The position numbers and the translations under genes were made by a program. A DNA stretch of 64,000 nucleotides, from assembly GCA_963772845.1 (NCBI GenBank), contig CAVYYW010000014.1, forward strand, positions 1,054,001 through 1,118,000. The letters run 5' to 3'. A model generated the notes under the pieces. That model was not told the DNA's origin, did no database searches, and was given only the letters and a program-made list of their open reading frames with translations. Shown one piece after another: positions 8,171-16,885 of the stretch (position 1 is the first letter of the stretch; the number at the start of each line of letters is the position of its first letter). This DNA comes from CAVYYW01 sp963772845. GTDB taxonomy: Bacteria; Bacillota; Bacilli; Bacillales; Sporolactobacillaceae.

Positions 8171-9262
8171 TTATTTTAAAGTAGAGAGATATTGTTTATA
8201 CTCTTTATCTGTTTTAGGGACATTGATTTTCCCGTCAATAATTTTTTGTTTGTAATCATCAACTTTGCTTAGCACATCTTTAGCAATATTGTCTTTGTGA
8301 TCAGCAATTCCTACGCCGTCATCCTTAAGACCAAACTCAAGTACTTTCCCGCCTGGGAATTTACCGTTCATTGTATCTTTAGATACTTGAACAACCGCAT
8401 TGTCTACCCGTTTGACCATTGATGTTAAGGTTACGCCTTCAGGTTGTCCCTCTTCGTACTGATCACGGTCAACTCCGATTACCCATACATTTTCACCGTT
8501 CTTCTTACGGTTCTTCGCTTCAGTAAAGACACCATTTCCTGTTGAGCCTGAAGCGTGATAGATGATATCCGCGCCTTTACTATACATAGTCGAAGCAATA
8601 GCCTGTCCTTTATCAGCAGCACTAAAGCTTCCTGCGTATTGAGAGTAAATCTCTGCTTTAGGGTTAACTGTCATAACCCCTGCTTTGAATCCGTTTTCAA
8701 ATTTCTTGATCAGTTCTGAATCGACTCCGCCGACAAAGCCAACTTTATTTGTTTTTGTCGTTAAGCCTGCAATCACACCAACAAGGAATGAGCCTTGCTG
8801 TTCTTTAAACGTAATATTAGCAATATTTTTTATAGGCTTATTATCTTTATCAAGGATGACGCTGTCTACTATTGCAAGCTTTGCATTCGGGTTTTGCTGC
8901 GCCGCTTTTTTTACATCATCAGCCATTAAGAAGCCAATGCCATAAACAAGATTGTAATTCTGATGAATAAGCTGATTTAAGTTTGGTGCGTAATCCGCCT
9001 GAGATGTTGACTGCAGATATTTTACGTCTTTTCCTACCTTGAGATCGTTATTCTTCCCAAACTTCTGAAGACCTTCCCATGCTGACTGGTTAAATGATTT
9101 ATCATCCACACCGCCAGTATCTGTAACCATTCCCACAGTGAACGACTTGTTTTTTCCGCCTTTGCTGCCTGACTTTCCGTTATTATTAGATCCGCAAGCT
9201 GATAACAGCATGCCAATAACAAGAATAACCGCAACAAGCGCTAAGTACTTCTTTTTGAACAC
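8171..9262 (-). CDS. nupN: Nucleoside-binding BMP family lipoprotein (NupN/YufN type)
   Basis: 363 residues. The N-terminus is a lipoprotein signal peptide: FKKKYLALVAVILVIGMLLS followed by the lipobox LSAC with Cys23 as the lipidated residue, then a flexible S/G/K/N-rich linker. The body is a BMP/PnrA-type binding protein (FTVGMVTDTGGVDDKSFNQS, and DIIYHASGSTGNGVF near the ligand site). It captures nucleosides outside the cell and delivers them to NupP-NupQ. The start is a GTG at 9262 with AAGGAGGGC upstream. It heads the operon; a palindromic site lies about 90 bases upstream of the start. In several Bacillaceae this gene follows a GntR-type regulator, which is absent here. Confidence 0.88.
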   Translation of the reverse strand: MFKKKYLALVAVILVIGMLLSACGSNNNGKSGSKGGKNKSFTVGMVTDTGGVDDKSFNQSAWEGLQKFGKNNDLKVGKDVKYLQSTSQADYAPNLNQLIHQNYNLVYGIGFLMADDVKKAAQQNPNAKLAIVDSVILDKDNKPIKNIANITFKEQQGSFLVGVIAGLTTKTNKVGFVGGVDSELIKKFENGFKAGVMTVNPKAEIYSQYAGSFSAADKGQAIASTMYSKGADIIYHASGSTGNGVFTEAKNRKKNGENVWVIGVDRDQYEEGQPEGVTLTSMVKRVDNAVVQVSKDTMNGKFPGGKVLEFGLKDDGVGIADHKDNIAKDVLSKVDDYKQKIIDGKINVPKTDKEYKQYLSTLK

Positions 9263-9314
9263 TTGTGTGCCCTCCTTTTAATTCTTTGTATGTTATTTGG
9301 GTGTAACATATTTA

Positions 9315-9343
9315 ACTATAACGTAATTAATAAAAAAAATGAA
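9315..9343 (-). promoter_or_regulatory. Weak candidate promoter for nupN
   Basis: TATAGT (9320-9315) follows TTCATT (9343-9338) after 17 bases on the minus strand. The -10 element is good (5 of 6) and the -35 poor (3 of 6), so an activator might be needed if this is right. Confidence 0.35.
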
Positions 9344-9353
9344 TACATTTTTT

Positions 9354-9370
9354 AAATAAACGGTTTATTT
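9354..9370. promoter_or_regulatory. 17-bp palindrome upstream of the nup operon, possible operator
   Basis: AAATAAAC and GTTTATTT form perfect 8-bp arms around a single central base. The half-site GGTTTATTT recurs at 9390-9398, 28 bases away. The site lies just upstream of the proposed -35 element, where an activator or repressor could bind. No known regulator consensus is matched. Confidence 0.35.
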
Positions 9371-9414
9371 ACCTTATGGATCGGGAAAAGGTTTATTTTG
9401 GATAATTAATTCAC

Positions 9415-9451
9415 AAAAATCCGGCAACCCATGTACTACATGGGTTGCCGG
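9415..9451 (-). terminator. Terminator after spoIIIE
   Basis: A nearly perfect inverted repeat (CCGGCAACCCATGTA and its complement) ends on the minus strand in ATTTTTG. It lies 7 bases beyond the spoIIIE stop and separates it from the nup operon. Confidence 0.85.
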
Positions 9452-9457
9452 ACTTTG

Positions 9458-11779
9458 TTATTGTGAAGCTGCGTCATCATCTTTACTTATTAAAACTTCT
9501 CTCGGTTTGGAACCTTCATACGGCCCAACAATATGCCGCAATTCCATAGCGTCGATTAAACGAGCTGCACGCGTATACCCAATTCTGAAACGTCTCTGAA
9601 GCATGGATACCGATGCGGTCTGCATATCGACGACCAGCTTTACGGCATCTTCAAACAGTTCGTCATCCACGTCCTGATGATCTTCTTCTTTCTCTTCAGT
9701 CGGCATCATATTTTCTTGATATTGAGCCTTTTGCTGACCTATCGAAAAGTCTACAATTTTTTCAACCTCTTCGTCTGATAAAAAGGCGCCCTGGACACGG
9801 ATTGGCTTCGATGAGCCAATTGGGAAAAAGAGCATGTCCCCTTTACCTAAAAGCTTCTCCGCTCCCCCTGAATCCAGAATGGTTCGGGAGTCTGTCTGGG
9901 AAGAAACGCTAAACGCAATCCTTGAAGGAATATTTGCTTTTATGATTCCAGTGATGACATCAACAGATGGTCTTTGAGTAGCAATAATTAAGTGAATCCC
10001 TGCCGCTCTTGCCATCTGTGCCAATCTTGTTATAGCATCTTCCACATCTTTTGAAGCCACCATCATTAGATCAGCAAGCTCATCGATGATCACCACGATA
10101 TAAGGCATCAAGGGCTGCTGGTCATCATTTTCAGTATTGTATTTTTGAATATAATTATTGTAGCCTTCAAGATTGCGTGTGCCGCTGTTTGAAAACAGTT
10201 CATAACGGCGCTCCATCTCGCTAACGACTTTCTTCAATGCTTGAGATGCTTTTTTTGGATCCGTAACAACTGGTGTCAGCAAATGCGGGATACCATTGTA
10301 AACATTCAGCTCAACCATTTTAGGATCTATCATAAGCAGTTTAACTTCATGCGGTTTTGTTCTCATTAAAAGACTTGTAATAATACCGTTAATGCATACA
10401 CTCTTTCCGCTCCCTGTTGCACCAGCTACAAGCAAGTGGGGCATTTTACCTAAATCGGCAAGAACCGGTTCACCGGAAATATCCCTCCCCAGAGCAATTG
10501 ATAGTTTAGATGCCTTCTCTTTAGATTGAGGAGAATCTAGCACCTCACGAAGGGAAACCATCGCTATATCCTGATTTGGAACTTCTATGCCAACTGCTGA
10601 TTTACCAGGAATGGGTGCCTCTATCCGTATACCTTTTGCAGCAAGCGCAAGGGCTATGTCATCGCTTAAGCTGACGATTCTGCTTACCTTTACCCCTACA
10701 TCTGGATAGACTTCATAGCGAGTAACCGCCGGACCCAGGTGAACTTTTTTAACTTGGGCTTTTACACCAAAGCTCTCAAACGTCTTTTCAAGAACTTTTA
10801 CATTATCCGCAATATGTCTTTTCTCCCGGCTTTGTGAATTGCCAACCGGCCGACTTAAAAGCTCCATGGAAGGCAGCTTATAGCTTGCATTTTCCAGTTC
10901 AGCCATCTGAAAAGCTGGATTGTTTGGTTCAGATGTGTCTTTATCAGAGACTGTTTGCTGGACTGGTGCATTTACAGGGGCGTGAAAGTCTTCACCACTG
11001 TCTGTTTGTCCGCCGTTATCATTAAAATCATGAATGATGGGCTCTTGCTGCGGAATATCGGGACGGGAAGGCAGCTCTTCAGCGCCGTCTTCCTCTGCTC
11101 GAGATTCTTCTTCCTCTTTTTCTGCACGGCGCCTTTCTTTTGCTTCACTCATTTTACCCTTTTGCCTATTAAAAAAAGATCGCGTGCTTTTTCCAGCAGA
11201 CCCAACAAGTGAGCCAACCGTTTCTCGTAAAGACCGTCCGGTTATCAGCAGCACAGAGATAATCAGCATAACACCTGCCATGAATAAAGTGCCGAGCATC
11301 GCAAATAAGCGAACAAACGCCGATAACATCAGGGCTCCGATCATGCCTCCTCCCATACTTGAAGAAGGGTTAAATCCGAGCCATTCAGACTTAAACAGGA
11401 CCCATGTTCCATATAAAATCGACTGATTTTGCCAATCAGCCTGATTACTGTGCGTTTCATATAGCTTCAAATGGCTGAGAAGCAAGATTGCAAGAATAAG
11501 AATATAGAATCCCGTTAGCCTCCGGGTAAAAAACTGAGGCTGTTTCTGTTTCCAAATATAATAGATTGACAGAAAAAGTGTGCCTAAAAATAATATAAAA
11601 ACATAATCCCCTATTAAGAATCTGCCCGCTTCGTTTAAGGCATGCCCGACTGGGCCTAATGAAATAAGTGCAATGCATGAAAGGGCAAAAGAGAGGAGCC
11701 CGACCGCTTCATAAAGCAGCGTATCTTTTATCGGGCGCTTTTGCTTTTTAGTTGTTTTTTTCTTACGTTTATTTGCCAT
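9458..11779 (-). CDS. spoIIIE: SpoIIIE, FtsK-type DNA translocase
   Basis: 773 residues, a typical length. The N-terminus has a basic stretch (ANKRKKKTTKKQKR) and four hydrophobic membrane segments within about the first 190 residues. A charged variable linker rich in E and R follows, then the RecA-like motor with Walker A GATGSGKS and Walker B VVIIDELADLM. The C-terminal gamma winged helix (SVSMLQRRFRIGYTRAARLI) reads SRS/KOPS-like DNA signals. It pumps the chromosome into the forespore through the septum. The ATG at 11779 has GAGGTG upstream. It follows tepA-ylzJ, as in B. subtilis, and is closed by a strong terminator. Confidence 0.95.
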   Translation of the reverse strand: MANKRKKKTTKKQKRPIKDTLLYEAVGLLSFALSCIALISLGPVGHALNEAGRFLIGDYVFILFLGTLFLSIYYIWKQKQPQFFTRRLTGFYILILAILLLSHLKLYETHSNQADWQNQSILYGTWVLFKSEWLGFNPSSSMGGGMIGALMLSAFVRLFAMLGTLFMAGVMLIISVLLITGRSLRETVGSLVGSAGKSTRSFFNRQKGKMSEAKERRRAEKEEEESRAEEDGAEELPSRPDIPQQEPIIHDFNDNGGQTDSGEDFHAPVNAPVQQTVSDKDTSEPNNPAFQMAELENASYKLPSMELLSRPVGNSQSREKRHIADNVKVLEKTFESFGVKAQVKKVHLGPAVTRYEVYPDVGVKVSRIVSLSDDIALALAAKGIRIEAPIPGKSAVGIEVPNQDIAMVSLREVLDSPQSKEKASKLSIALGRDISGEPVLADLGKMPHLLVAGATGSGKSVCINGIITSLLMRTKPHEVKLLMIDPKMVELNVYNGIPHLLTPVVTDPKKASQALKKVVSEMERRYELFSNSGTRNLEGYNNYIQKYNTENDDQQPLMPYIVVIIDELADLMMVASKDVEDAITRLAQMARAAGIHLIIATQRPSVDVITGIIKANIPSRIAFSVSSQTDSRTILDSGGAEKLLGKGDMLFFPIGSSKPIRVQGAFLSDEEVEKIVDFSIGQQKAQYQENMMPTEEKEEDHQDVDDELFEDAVKLVVDMQTASVSMLQRRFRIGYTRAARLIDAMELRHIVGPYEGSKPREVLISKDDDAASQ

Positions 11780-11827
11780 AATAGCGACACCTCATAAAAC
11801 AATTATCTAATGTTAAATGCTCCATTG

Positions 11828-12073
11828 TTACTGCTGACTTACGGAGCGTGTTAATGAACTCAACGAAAGCGATTGTCCTGGTTGAAAGCCAGGAAGTAAG
11901 TACAAAGCGGGATCAGTTGAAATAACCTTAACAACCTGAAGCGTGTCATGGTCGAGTTTTTCACCGATTATTGCAGCACCCATAGTGTAAACCGTTTCTA
12001 GTTCAGGAATGACTCCAGCTGTTTCTTCGGATTCTATACTGTCGCATTCCGTTACGCTGTACCATAAAGTCAT
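11828..12073 (-). CDS. ylzJ: YlzJ-like small protein
   Basis: 81 residues, no signal peptide or membrane segment. It begins MTLWYSVTECDSI and has the central segment DTLQVVKVISTDPALYLLPGFQPG, resembling the YlzJ family found between tepA and spoIIIE in Bacillus. Function unknown. The ATG at 12073 lies 6 bases after the tepA stop; GGCGAG within the end of tepA may be its ribosome binding site, so the two genes are probably translated together. Confidence 0.75.
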   Translation of the reverse strand: MTLWYSVTECDSIESEETAGVIPELETVYTMGAAIIGEKLDHDTLQVVKVISTDPALYLLPGFQPGQSLSLSSLTRSVSQQ

Positions 12074-12079
12074 TTACAT

Positions 12080-12811
12080 TCACTCGCCTTCCTCATCCGT
12101 TCCAATCAGCTGTTTCAGCTTGGTCAATGCGTGTCCAAGTCCGCCACACTCATCAATCAACCCTATTTTAACTGCGTCAGGACCAACAACATTCGTTCCA
12201 ATATCAGTGGCAAGATTTCCCCTGTTATACATTAGAGATTTAAATTTTTCTTCTTCAACATGGGAGTGATCAACCACAAAACGTGTGATTCTTTCCTGCA
12301 TTTGATTTAAGTATTCGAATGTCTGCGGCACCCCAATTACCAGACCATTAAGCCTGACGGGATGTATTGTCATTGTCGCGCTTTCAGCAATAAACGAGTA
12401 CGTTGATGAAACAGCGATAGGCACGCCAATTGAATGGCCACCACCAAGCACCAGTGTAACAGTCGGTTTTGACAAGGAGGCAATCATTTCAGCAATCGCA
12501 AGACCTGCTTCAACATCTCCGCCTACTGTGTTAATGATTATTATTAAACCCTTTATTTTCTCATTTTGTTCGATCCCGATTAATTGAGGAATCATGTGCT
12601 CATATTTCGTTGTTTTATTTTTTGGCGGCAAAGCAAGGTGACCTTCAATCTGTCCAATAATCGTTAGGCAATGAATGTCCGAGACCGGGGCATTTACAGA
12701 ATCCATTTGCCCCAGCATTTGTATATTCTGATTGTCTTTTGCATTTTTTAATTCTTCTTCAACGATTGAGGGATCGACCGGTGCTTCCTTCTTTTCATGG
12801 TATTCTTTCAT
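12080..12811 (-). CDS. tepA: TepA, ClpP-like protease (translocation-enhancing protein)
   Basis: 243 residues with the ClpP/crotonase fold pattern: GLIIIINTVGGDVEAGLAIAE, the nucleophile region LVLGGGHSIGVPIA with the likely catalytic Ser, and MTIHPVRLNG with the likely His. In B. subtilis TepA has been linked to protein export and to degradation of small acid-soluble spore proteins; I only infer the same here. The ATG at 12811 is preceded by GGAAGGGTG; a GTG nine bases earlier lies inside that box. It is the first gene after the rnjB terminator and heads tepA-ylzJ-spoIIIE. I see no convincing promoter in the short gap. Confidence 0.9.
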   Translation of the reverse strand: MKEYHEKKEAPVDPSIVEEELKNAKDNQNIQMLGQMDSVNAPVSDIHCLTIIGQIEGHLALPPKNKTTKYEHMIPQLIGIEQNEKIKGLIIIINTVGGDVEAGLAIAEMIASLSKPTVTLVLGGGHSIGVPIAVSSTYSFIAESATMTIHPVRLNGLVIGVPQTFEYLNQMQERITRFVVDHSHVEEEKFKSLMYNRGNLATDIGTNVVGPDAVKIGLIDECGGLGHALTKLKQLIGTDEEGE

Positions 12812-12878
12812 ACTGCACACCCTTCCGTATTGTCGGTAGGGTTAGTATGTGAACCTGTCTTAAAATCAATGCATGACT

Positions 12879-12917
12879 GAAAAAGCTGACCCCTTTCTTT
12901 TTGGCAGAGGTCAGCTT
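12879..12917 (-). terminator. Terminator after rnjB
   Basis: AAGCTGACC/GGTCAGCTT form a 9-bp stem with a 17-base loop, followed on the minus strand by TTTTT. It begins 6 bases after the rnjB stop. Confidence 0.8.
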
Positions 12918-12922
12918 GTACA

Positions 12923-14587
12923 CTAAATTTCCATAATAATAGGTAAAATCATTGGCCGGCGCTTTGTTTTGTCGTATAAGTATCTGCTTAAAGCATCCCT
13001 CATACTGTTTTTCAAAGAGGACCAATCTGAAATTCTCTCGGTCAGTGCCTGGGTCAGCACTTCGGTCACAATTCTGTTGGCATCAACAATTAATGCTTCC
13101 GATTCTCTGACGTACACAAATCCGCGGGTAATAATTTCAGGTCCTGAAATGATCGACTTAGAGCGGCGGTTTAACGTGACGACCACGACGAGTGTTCCAT
13201 CCTGAGACAGAAGCCTGCGGTCACGAAGCACGATATTACCAACATCTCCAACCCCAAGTCCATCTACAAGAAGCTGCCCTGCCTGCACTTTGTCAGATTG
13301 GCGGGCCTGCTTGTCCGTCATTTCAACGACATCGCCTTTTTCAAGCAGAAAAATATCTTGAACCGGGATTCCCGATGCAACGGCTAAATCCTGATGAGCC
13401 TTCAGCATTCTGAACTCTCCATTAATCGGAATCAGATACTTGGGTCTCATTAATTCAATCATGAGCTTTAATTCTTCCTGCGAGGCATGCCCTGAAGCGT
13501 GGACATCTTCTCCATAAATAACTTTGACTCCGATCCGGGTCAGTGAATCGATTGCTTTCGTAACACTCTTTTCGTTACCCGGAGTGGAAGACGCTGCGAA
13601 AATAAATAAATCATTTTCTTTTAAAGACAGTTTTTTGTGTGAATGATTTGCTATGCGTGTAAACGGCGTAACCGGGTCGCCTTCTGTACCCGATGTAATA
13701 ACGGCAACTTGATTATTTGCTAATTTCTGTGCTTTATCAAAACTGATCAGGGCATCTTCTGGAATAATCAGGTGACCAAGCTTTATAGCTGCCTGAACAA
13801 CTTTATCCAGATATCTTCCATCTAATGTAACTTTTCTTTCATTTTGAACGGCAGCGTTGATGACTTGTTGAATACGGTGAATATTTGTTGCAAAAAGTGA
13901 TGTAATAACTCTCCCTTTTGCAGTATAGAAAATATCATCCAGATTTTCTCCGACAACGGCATCGGATTTTGTCTTTCCTGGAATCTCGGCATTTTTACTG
14001 TCAGAAAGCAGACAAAGCACACCTCTGTCTCCAATTCGGGACATTTTGCTGATATCAGACTTTTGTCCATCTACAGGAGCATATTCGAATTTAAAATCCC
14101 CTGTAAAAACAATGGAGCCTTGTGAGGTGTTTATTGCAAGCCCTATTGAATCAGGGATGCTGTGATTGGTCCGGAAAAATGTCATCGTACGATGCCCAAG
14201 CCGAATATCTTTAGCTGGATCGATCGTGTTCAGACGTACCCGTTTCTCTGCCTTCAATTCCTTCAGCTTTTCTTCCAAAAGAGCCAACGTGAGACTTGTT
14301 CCGTAAACGGGTGCTTTTAGATCTTTAATTAAATAGGGAAGCCCTCCGATATGAGCCAAATGACCATGGGTCAGAAAGATTCCTTTAATCCGCTGTTTAT
14401 TTTCTATTAAATACGTGACATCAGGAATGACGGTATCAATTCCGAACATATCATCATTCGGATGCATTAATCCTGCATCGATAACAAATATATCCTCATT
14501 AATTTCAACAACCGTCATATTGTTGCCAATTTCACCAACGCCGCCCATGGCATAAATTTTAATGTGATCTTCTTTACGATTTGTCAT
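12923..14587 (-). CDS. rnjB: Ribonuclease J2
   Basis: A 554-residue metallo-beta-lactamase/beta-CASP ribonuclease. RNase J1-J2 complexes act in 5'-3' decay and processing of mRNA. The metal motif reads THGHLAHIGG (His74, His76, Ala78, His79): the Asp of HxHxDH is replaced by Ala, which fits J2, the less active partner, rather than J1. The beta-CASP segment SGTEGDPVTPFTRIA and the C-terminal domain are present. Position next to dapA matches B. subtilis rnjB (ymfA). The ATG at 14587 has AAGGAGG seven bases upstream; a longer frame to 14644 is without support. Confidence 0.92.
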   Translation of the reverse strand: MTNRKEDHIKIYAMGGVGEIGNNMTVVEINEDIFVIDAGLMHPNDDMFGIDTVIPDVTYLIENKQRIKGIFLTHGHLAHIGGLPYLIKDLKAPVYGTSLTLALLEEKLKELKAEKRVRLNTIDPAKDIRLGHRTMTFFRTNHSIPDSIGLAINTSQGSIVFTGDFKFEYAPVDGQKSDISKMSRIGDRGVLCLLSDSKNAEIPGKTKSDAVVGENLDDIFYTAKGRVITSLFATNIHRIQQVINAAVQNERKVTLDGRYLDKVVQAAIKLGHLIIPEDALISFDKAQKLANNQVAVITSGTEGDPVTPFTRIANHSHKKLSLKENDLFIFAASSTPGNEKSVTKAIDSLTRIGVKVIYGEDVHASGHASQEELKLMIELMRPKYLIPINGEFRMLKAHQDLAVASGIPVQDIFLLEKGDVVEMTDKQARQSDKVQAGQLLVDGLGVGDVGNIVLRDRRLLSQDGTLVVVVTLNRRSKSIISGPEIITRGFVYVRESEALIVDANRIVTEVLTQALTERISDWSSLKNSMRDALSRYLYDKTKRRPMILPIIMEI

Positions 14588-14699
14588 GGGCCATCCTCCT
14601 TGTTCATCAAAAACCGTTATTATGTTTAAAGCCGTACGCATCATTTCTACTCATTATAACCGAACTTTATCGGCGTATGCAATGCTGAGATAAGCCTTA

Positions 14700-15608
14700 T
14701 TATGACTTTTCAGGCGCATAACGTGTTCCTGTCACGTTTAAATAACTTTCATACAACGTATTTAATTCCTCTAGTTCTTGATCTGATAGGGGAACCATCG
14801 GCAGCCTGACACCACCTGCGTCAATTCCAATCTGATTTAATAATGTTTTAACTGGGGCTGGACTTGGTGCCGAGAACAACCCTCTCATAAGCGGCAGCAT
14901 GGTTAAATGATTTTCGGCCGCATCTTTATTATCACCGTTCAGAAAGTCCTGGATCATCTTTGACATTGGCTTTCCAATAATGTGAGAAGCAACAGATACA
15001 ATGCCGTAGCCACCGATTGCCATAACAGGCAATGTTAAGCCGTCATCACCGCTGTAGAGTTGAAAATCAGAATCTGTACTGGCAATGATCTCAGCCATTT
15101 GATCCAGGTTTCCGCTTGCTTCTTTTACTGCAGTAATATTATCTATTTTAGAGAGACGATACATCGTTTCAGGTGTAATATTGACAGAAGACCTGCCAGG
15201 GATATTGTAAACCATAATCGGTAGGCTGACACTAGCTGCAACCTGCTCAAAATGATGGTAAAGTCCTGTCTGGTTAGGTTTATTATAATATGGTGCAACG
15301 ATCATCAGGCCGTCTACGCCTGCTTTTTCCGCTTCCTTTGACAGCTCGATGGTTGATTGTGTGCTGTTGCTTCCTGTTCCTGCAATAACGGATGCTCTGC
15401 TCCCAGCAATTTTTTTAACAAGTTTAAACAAATCAAGCTTTTCCTGATGATTCAATGTAGGGGATTCACCTGTGGTTCCTGCTACTACAAGTCCTTCAGT
15501 CCCACTTTCTATTAAATGATTGACCAGTTTTTCCGTACGGTCCGGACATACCTCGCCTTTTTCATTAAACGGGGTGACCATTGCCGTGAGTAACCGTCCT
15601 TTAAACAT
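14700..15608 (-). CDS. dapA: 4-hydroxy-tetrahydrodipicolinate synthase
   Basis: 302 residues, slightly longer than the usual 290 or so. It condenses pyruvate with aspartate semialdehyde, the committed step of lysine and dipicolinate synthesis. The TIM-barrel active-site residues are visible: GTTGES (Thr45, Thr46), Tyr134 in VYNIPGR and the Schiff-base Lys162 in AVKEASG. AAGGAG precedes the ATG at 15608. It follows dapG by about 30 bases in the asd-dapG-dapA operon, next to spoVFA-spoVFB, whose enzyme uses its product. Confidence 0.96.
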   Translation of the reverse strand: MFKGRLLTAMVTPFNEKGEVCPDRTEKLVNHLIESGTEGLVVAGTTGESPTLNHQEKLDLFKLVKKIAGSRASVIAGTGSNSTQSTIELSKEAEKAGVDGLMIVAPYYNKPNQTGLYHHFEQVAASVSLPIMVYNIPGRSSVNITPETMYRLSKIDNITAVKEASGNLDQMAEIIASTDSDFQLYSGDDGLTLPVMAIGGYGIVSVASHIIGKPMSKMIQDFLNGDNKDAAENHLTMLPLMRGLFSAPSPAPVKTLLNQIGIDAGGVRLPMVPLSDQELEELNTLYESYLNVTGTRYAPEKS

Positions 15609-15637
15609 TTGCTACCACTCCTTAATTGCTAAATTAA

Positions 15638-16876
15638 CTAATATAAATCAATTGATAAGTCAATATCTTCTTTCTCCAGCTGGAAGGTTTTGTGAAGCTG
15701 AACAACGGCTTCATTCATGCTCTCTTCCCTCACAAGCACCCAAATTGTATTATGAGAATCTGCTGACTGCAGAATTTGTATCCCTTTTCGAGTAAGTGCC
15801 TGCACAATTTTAGCCGTAACCCCGGGTACACCAGTTATGCCTGCTCCGACAATTGAAACCTTCGCACACCCTTTGGTGATTTCAGGCTTATATCCCAATC
15901 CTTCAAGAGCTTTTTCCGCTTTACCGATCACTGCTTCACTTACGGTATAAACGACACCCTGAAGACTAATATTGATAAGGTCCACACTGATTTTCTGTTC
16001 AGCCATTGCATTAAAGACTTCTTCATGTAAATTAAAGTCTTTATCCTTTGCTTTAACTCTGATTTGGGCAACGCCGGGTAATTGGGTTACACCTGTGACA
16101 AGACGTTCTTCAACATCCTGTCCTTTTCCTATCTTTTTAACTGATGTCACAAGCGTACCAAGGCCATCTAAATGCGTTGACCGGATTCGTAAAGGTATCT
16201 TTGCATTCATCGCTATTTCAACTGCACGTGGGTGAATCACCTTAGCTCCTTGATAAGCCATATTGCTAATTTCATTATAAGTAAGTACATTCAGCTGTCT
16301 TGCGTCAGGAACGATTCGCGGATCAGCCGTCATGACTCCGCTCACATCAGTGAAAATGTCAATCCACTCAGCGTTAAGCGCCGCTCCGAGAGCCGCAGCA
16401 GACGTGTCGCTGCCCCCTCTGCCGATCGTTGTCGTTTCACCTGTTTTGCTTTGACCCTGGAATCCAGCGACGACCACAACATCCTGTGATTTTAACAGTT
16501 TTTCAATACGGTCACATTTCATTTCAACAATTTTGGCATGGCTGAACATCTCGTTAGTACGGAATCCCGCCTGCCCGCCGGTTAAGGCCTCAGATTTCAA
16601 CCCTGCTTCTTTTAGCAAATTTGAAAAGACAATTGATGAAATCACTTCTCCGCAGGACATAAGTAAATCTTTTTCTCTGTCACTTGCATAAGATTGAGAG
16701 ATCAGACTGAGAAGGGTATCTGTCGCATAGGGATCTCCTGCACGCCCCATAGCTGAGACAACAATGACAACCTTATAACCTTCGCCTACAGCTGTTCTAA
16801 CATGTTTCAAGGCTTTTTGACGAGCCTCGTTGGACTGAACCGATGTTCCTCCGAACTTTTGTACAATGACTTTCAT
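15638..16876 (-). CDS. dapG: Aspartate kinase I
   Basis: 412 residues. It phosphorylates aspartate, the first step toward diaminopimelate, lysine, threonine and dipicolinate. The N-terminal kinase motif VQKFGGTSV, the TTIGRGGSDTSA loop and two C-terminal ACT domains (for example VSIVGAGITGVPGVTAKI) are present. The diaminopimelate-sensitive type I isozyme is inferred from the asd-dapG-dapA context, as in B. subtilis. The start is the ATG at 16876; the AAGGAG box that overlaps the asd stop is rather far (about 12 bases). It may be coupled to asd. Confidence 0.94.
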   Translation of the reverse strand: MKVIVQKFGGTSVQSNEARQKALKHVRTAVGEGYKVVIVVSAMGRAGDPYATDTLLSLISQSYASDREKDLLMSCGEVISSIVFSNLLKEAGLKSEALTGGQAGFRTNEMFSHAKIVEMKCDRIEKLLKSQDVVVVAGFQGQSKTGETTTIGRGGSDTSAAALGAALNAEWIDIFTDVSGVMTADPRIVPDARQLNVLTYNEISNMAYQGAKVIHPRAVEIAMNAKIPLRIRSTHLDGLGTLVTSVKKIGKGQDVEERLVTGVTQLPGVAQIRVKAKDKDFNLHEEVFNAMAEQKISVDLINISLQGVVYTVSEAVIGKAEKALEGLGYKPEITKGCAKVSIVGAGITGVPGVTAKIVQALTRKGIQILQSADSHNTIWVLVREESMNEAVVQLHKTFQLEKEDIDLSIDLY

Positions 16877-16885
16877 TTTCTGACA

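Noticed and set aside
12821..12878. Sigma-G or sigma-E-like motif (CATACTA) before tepA
   Set aside because: The -10-like sequence has no -35 at the right spacing, so no sporulation promoter is claimed.
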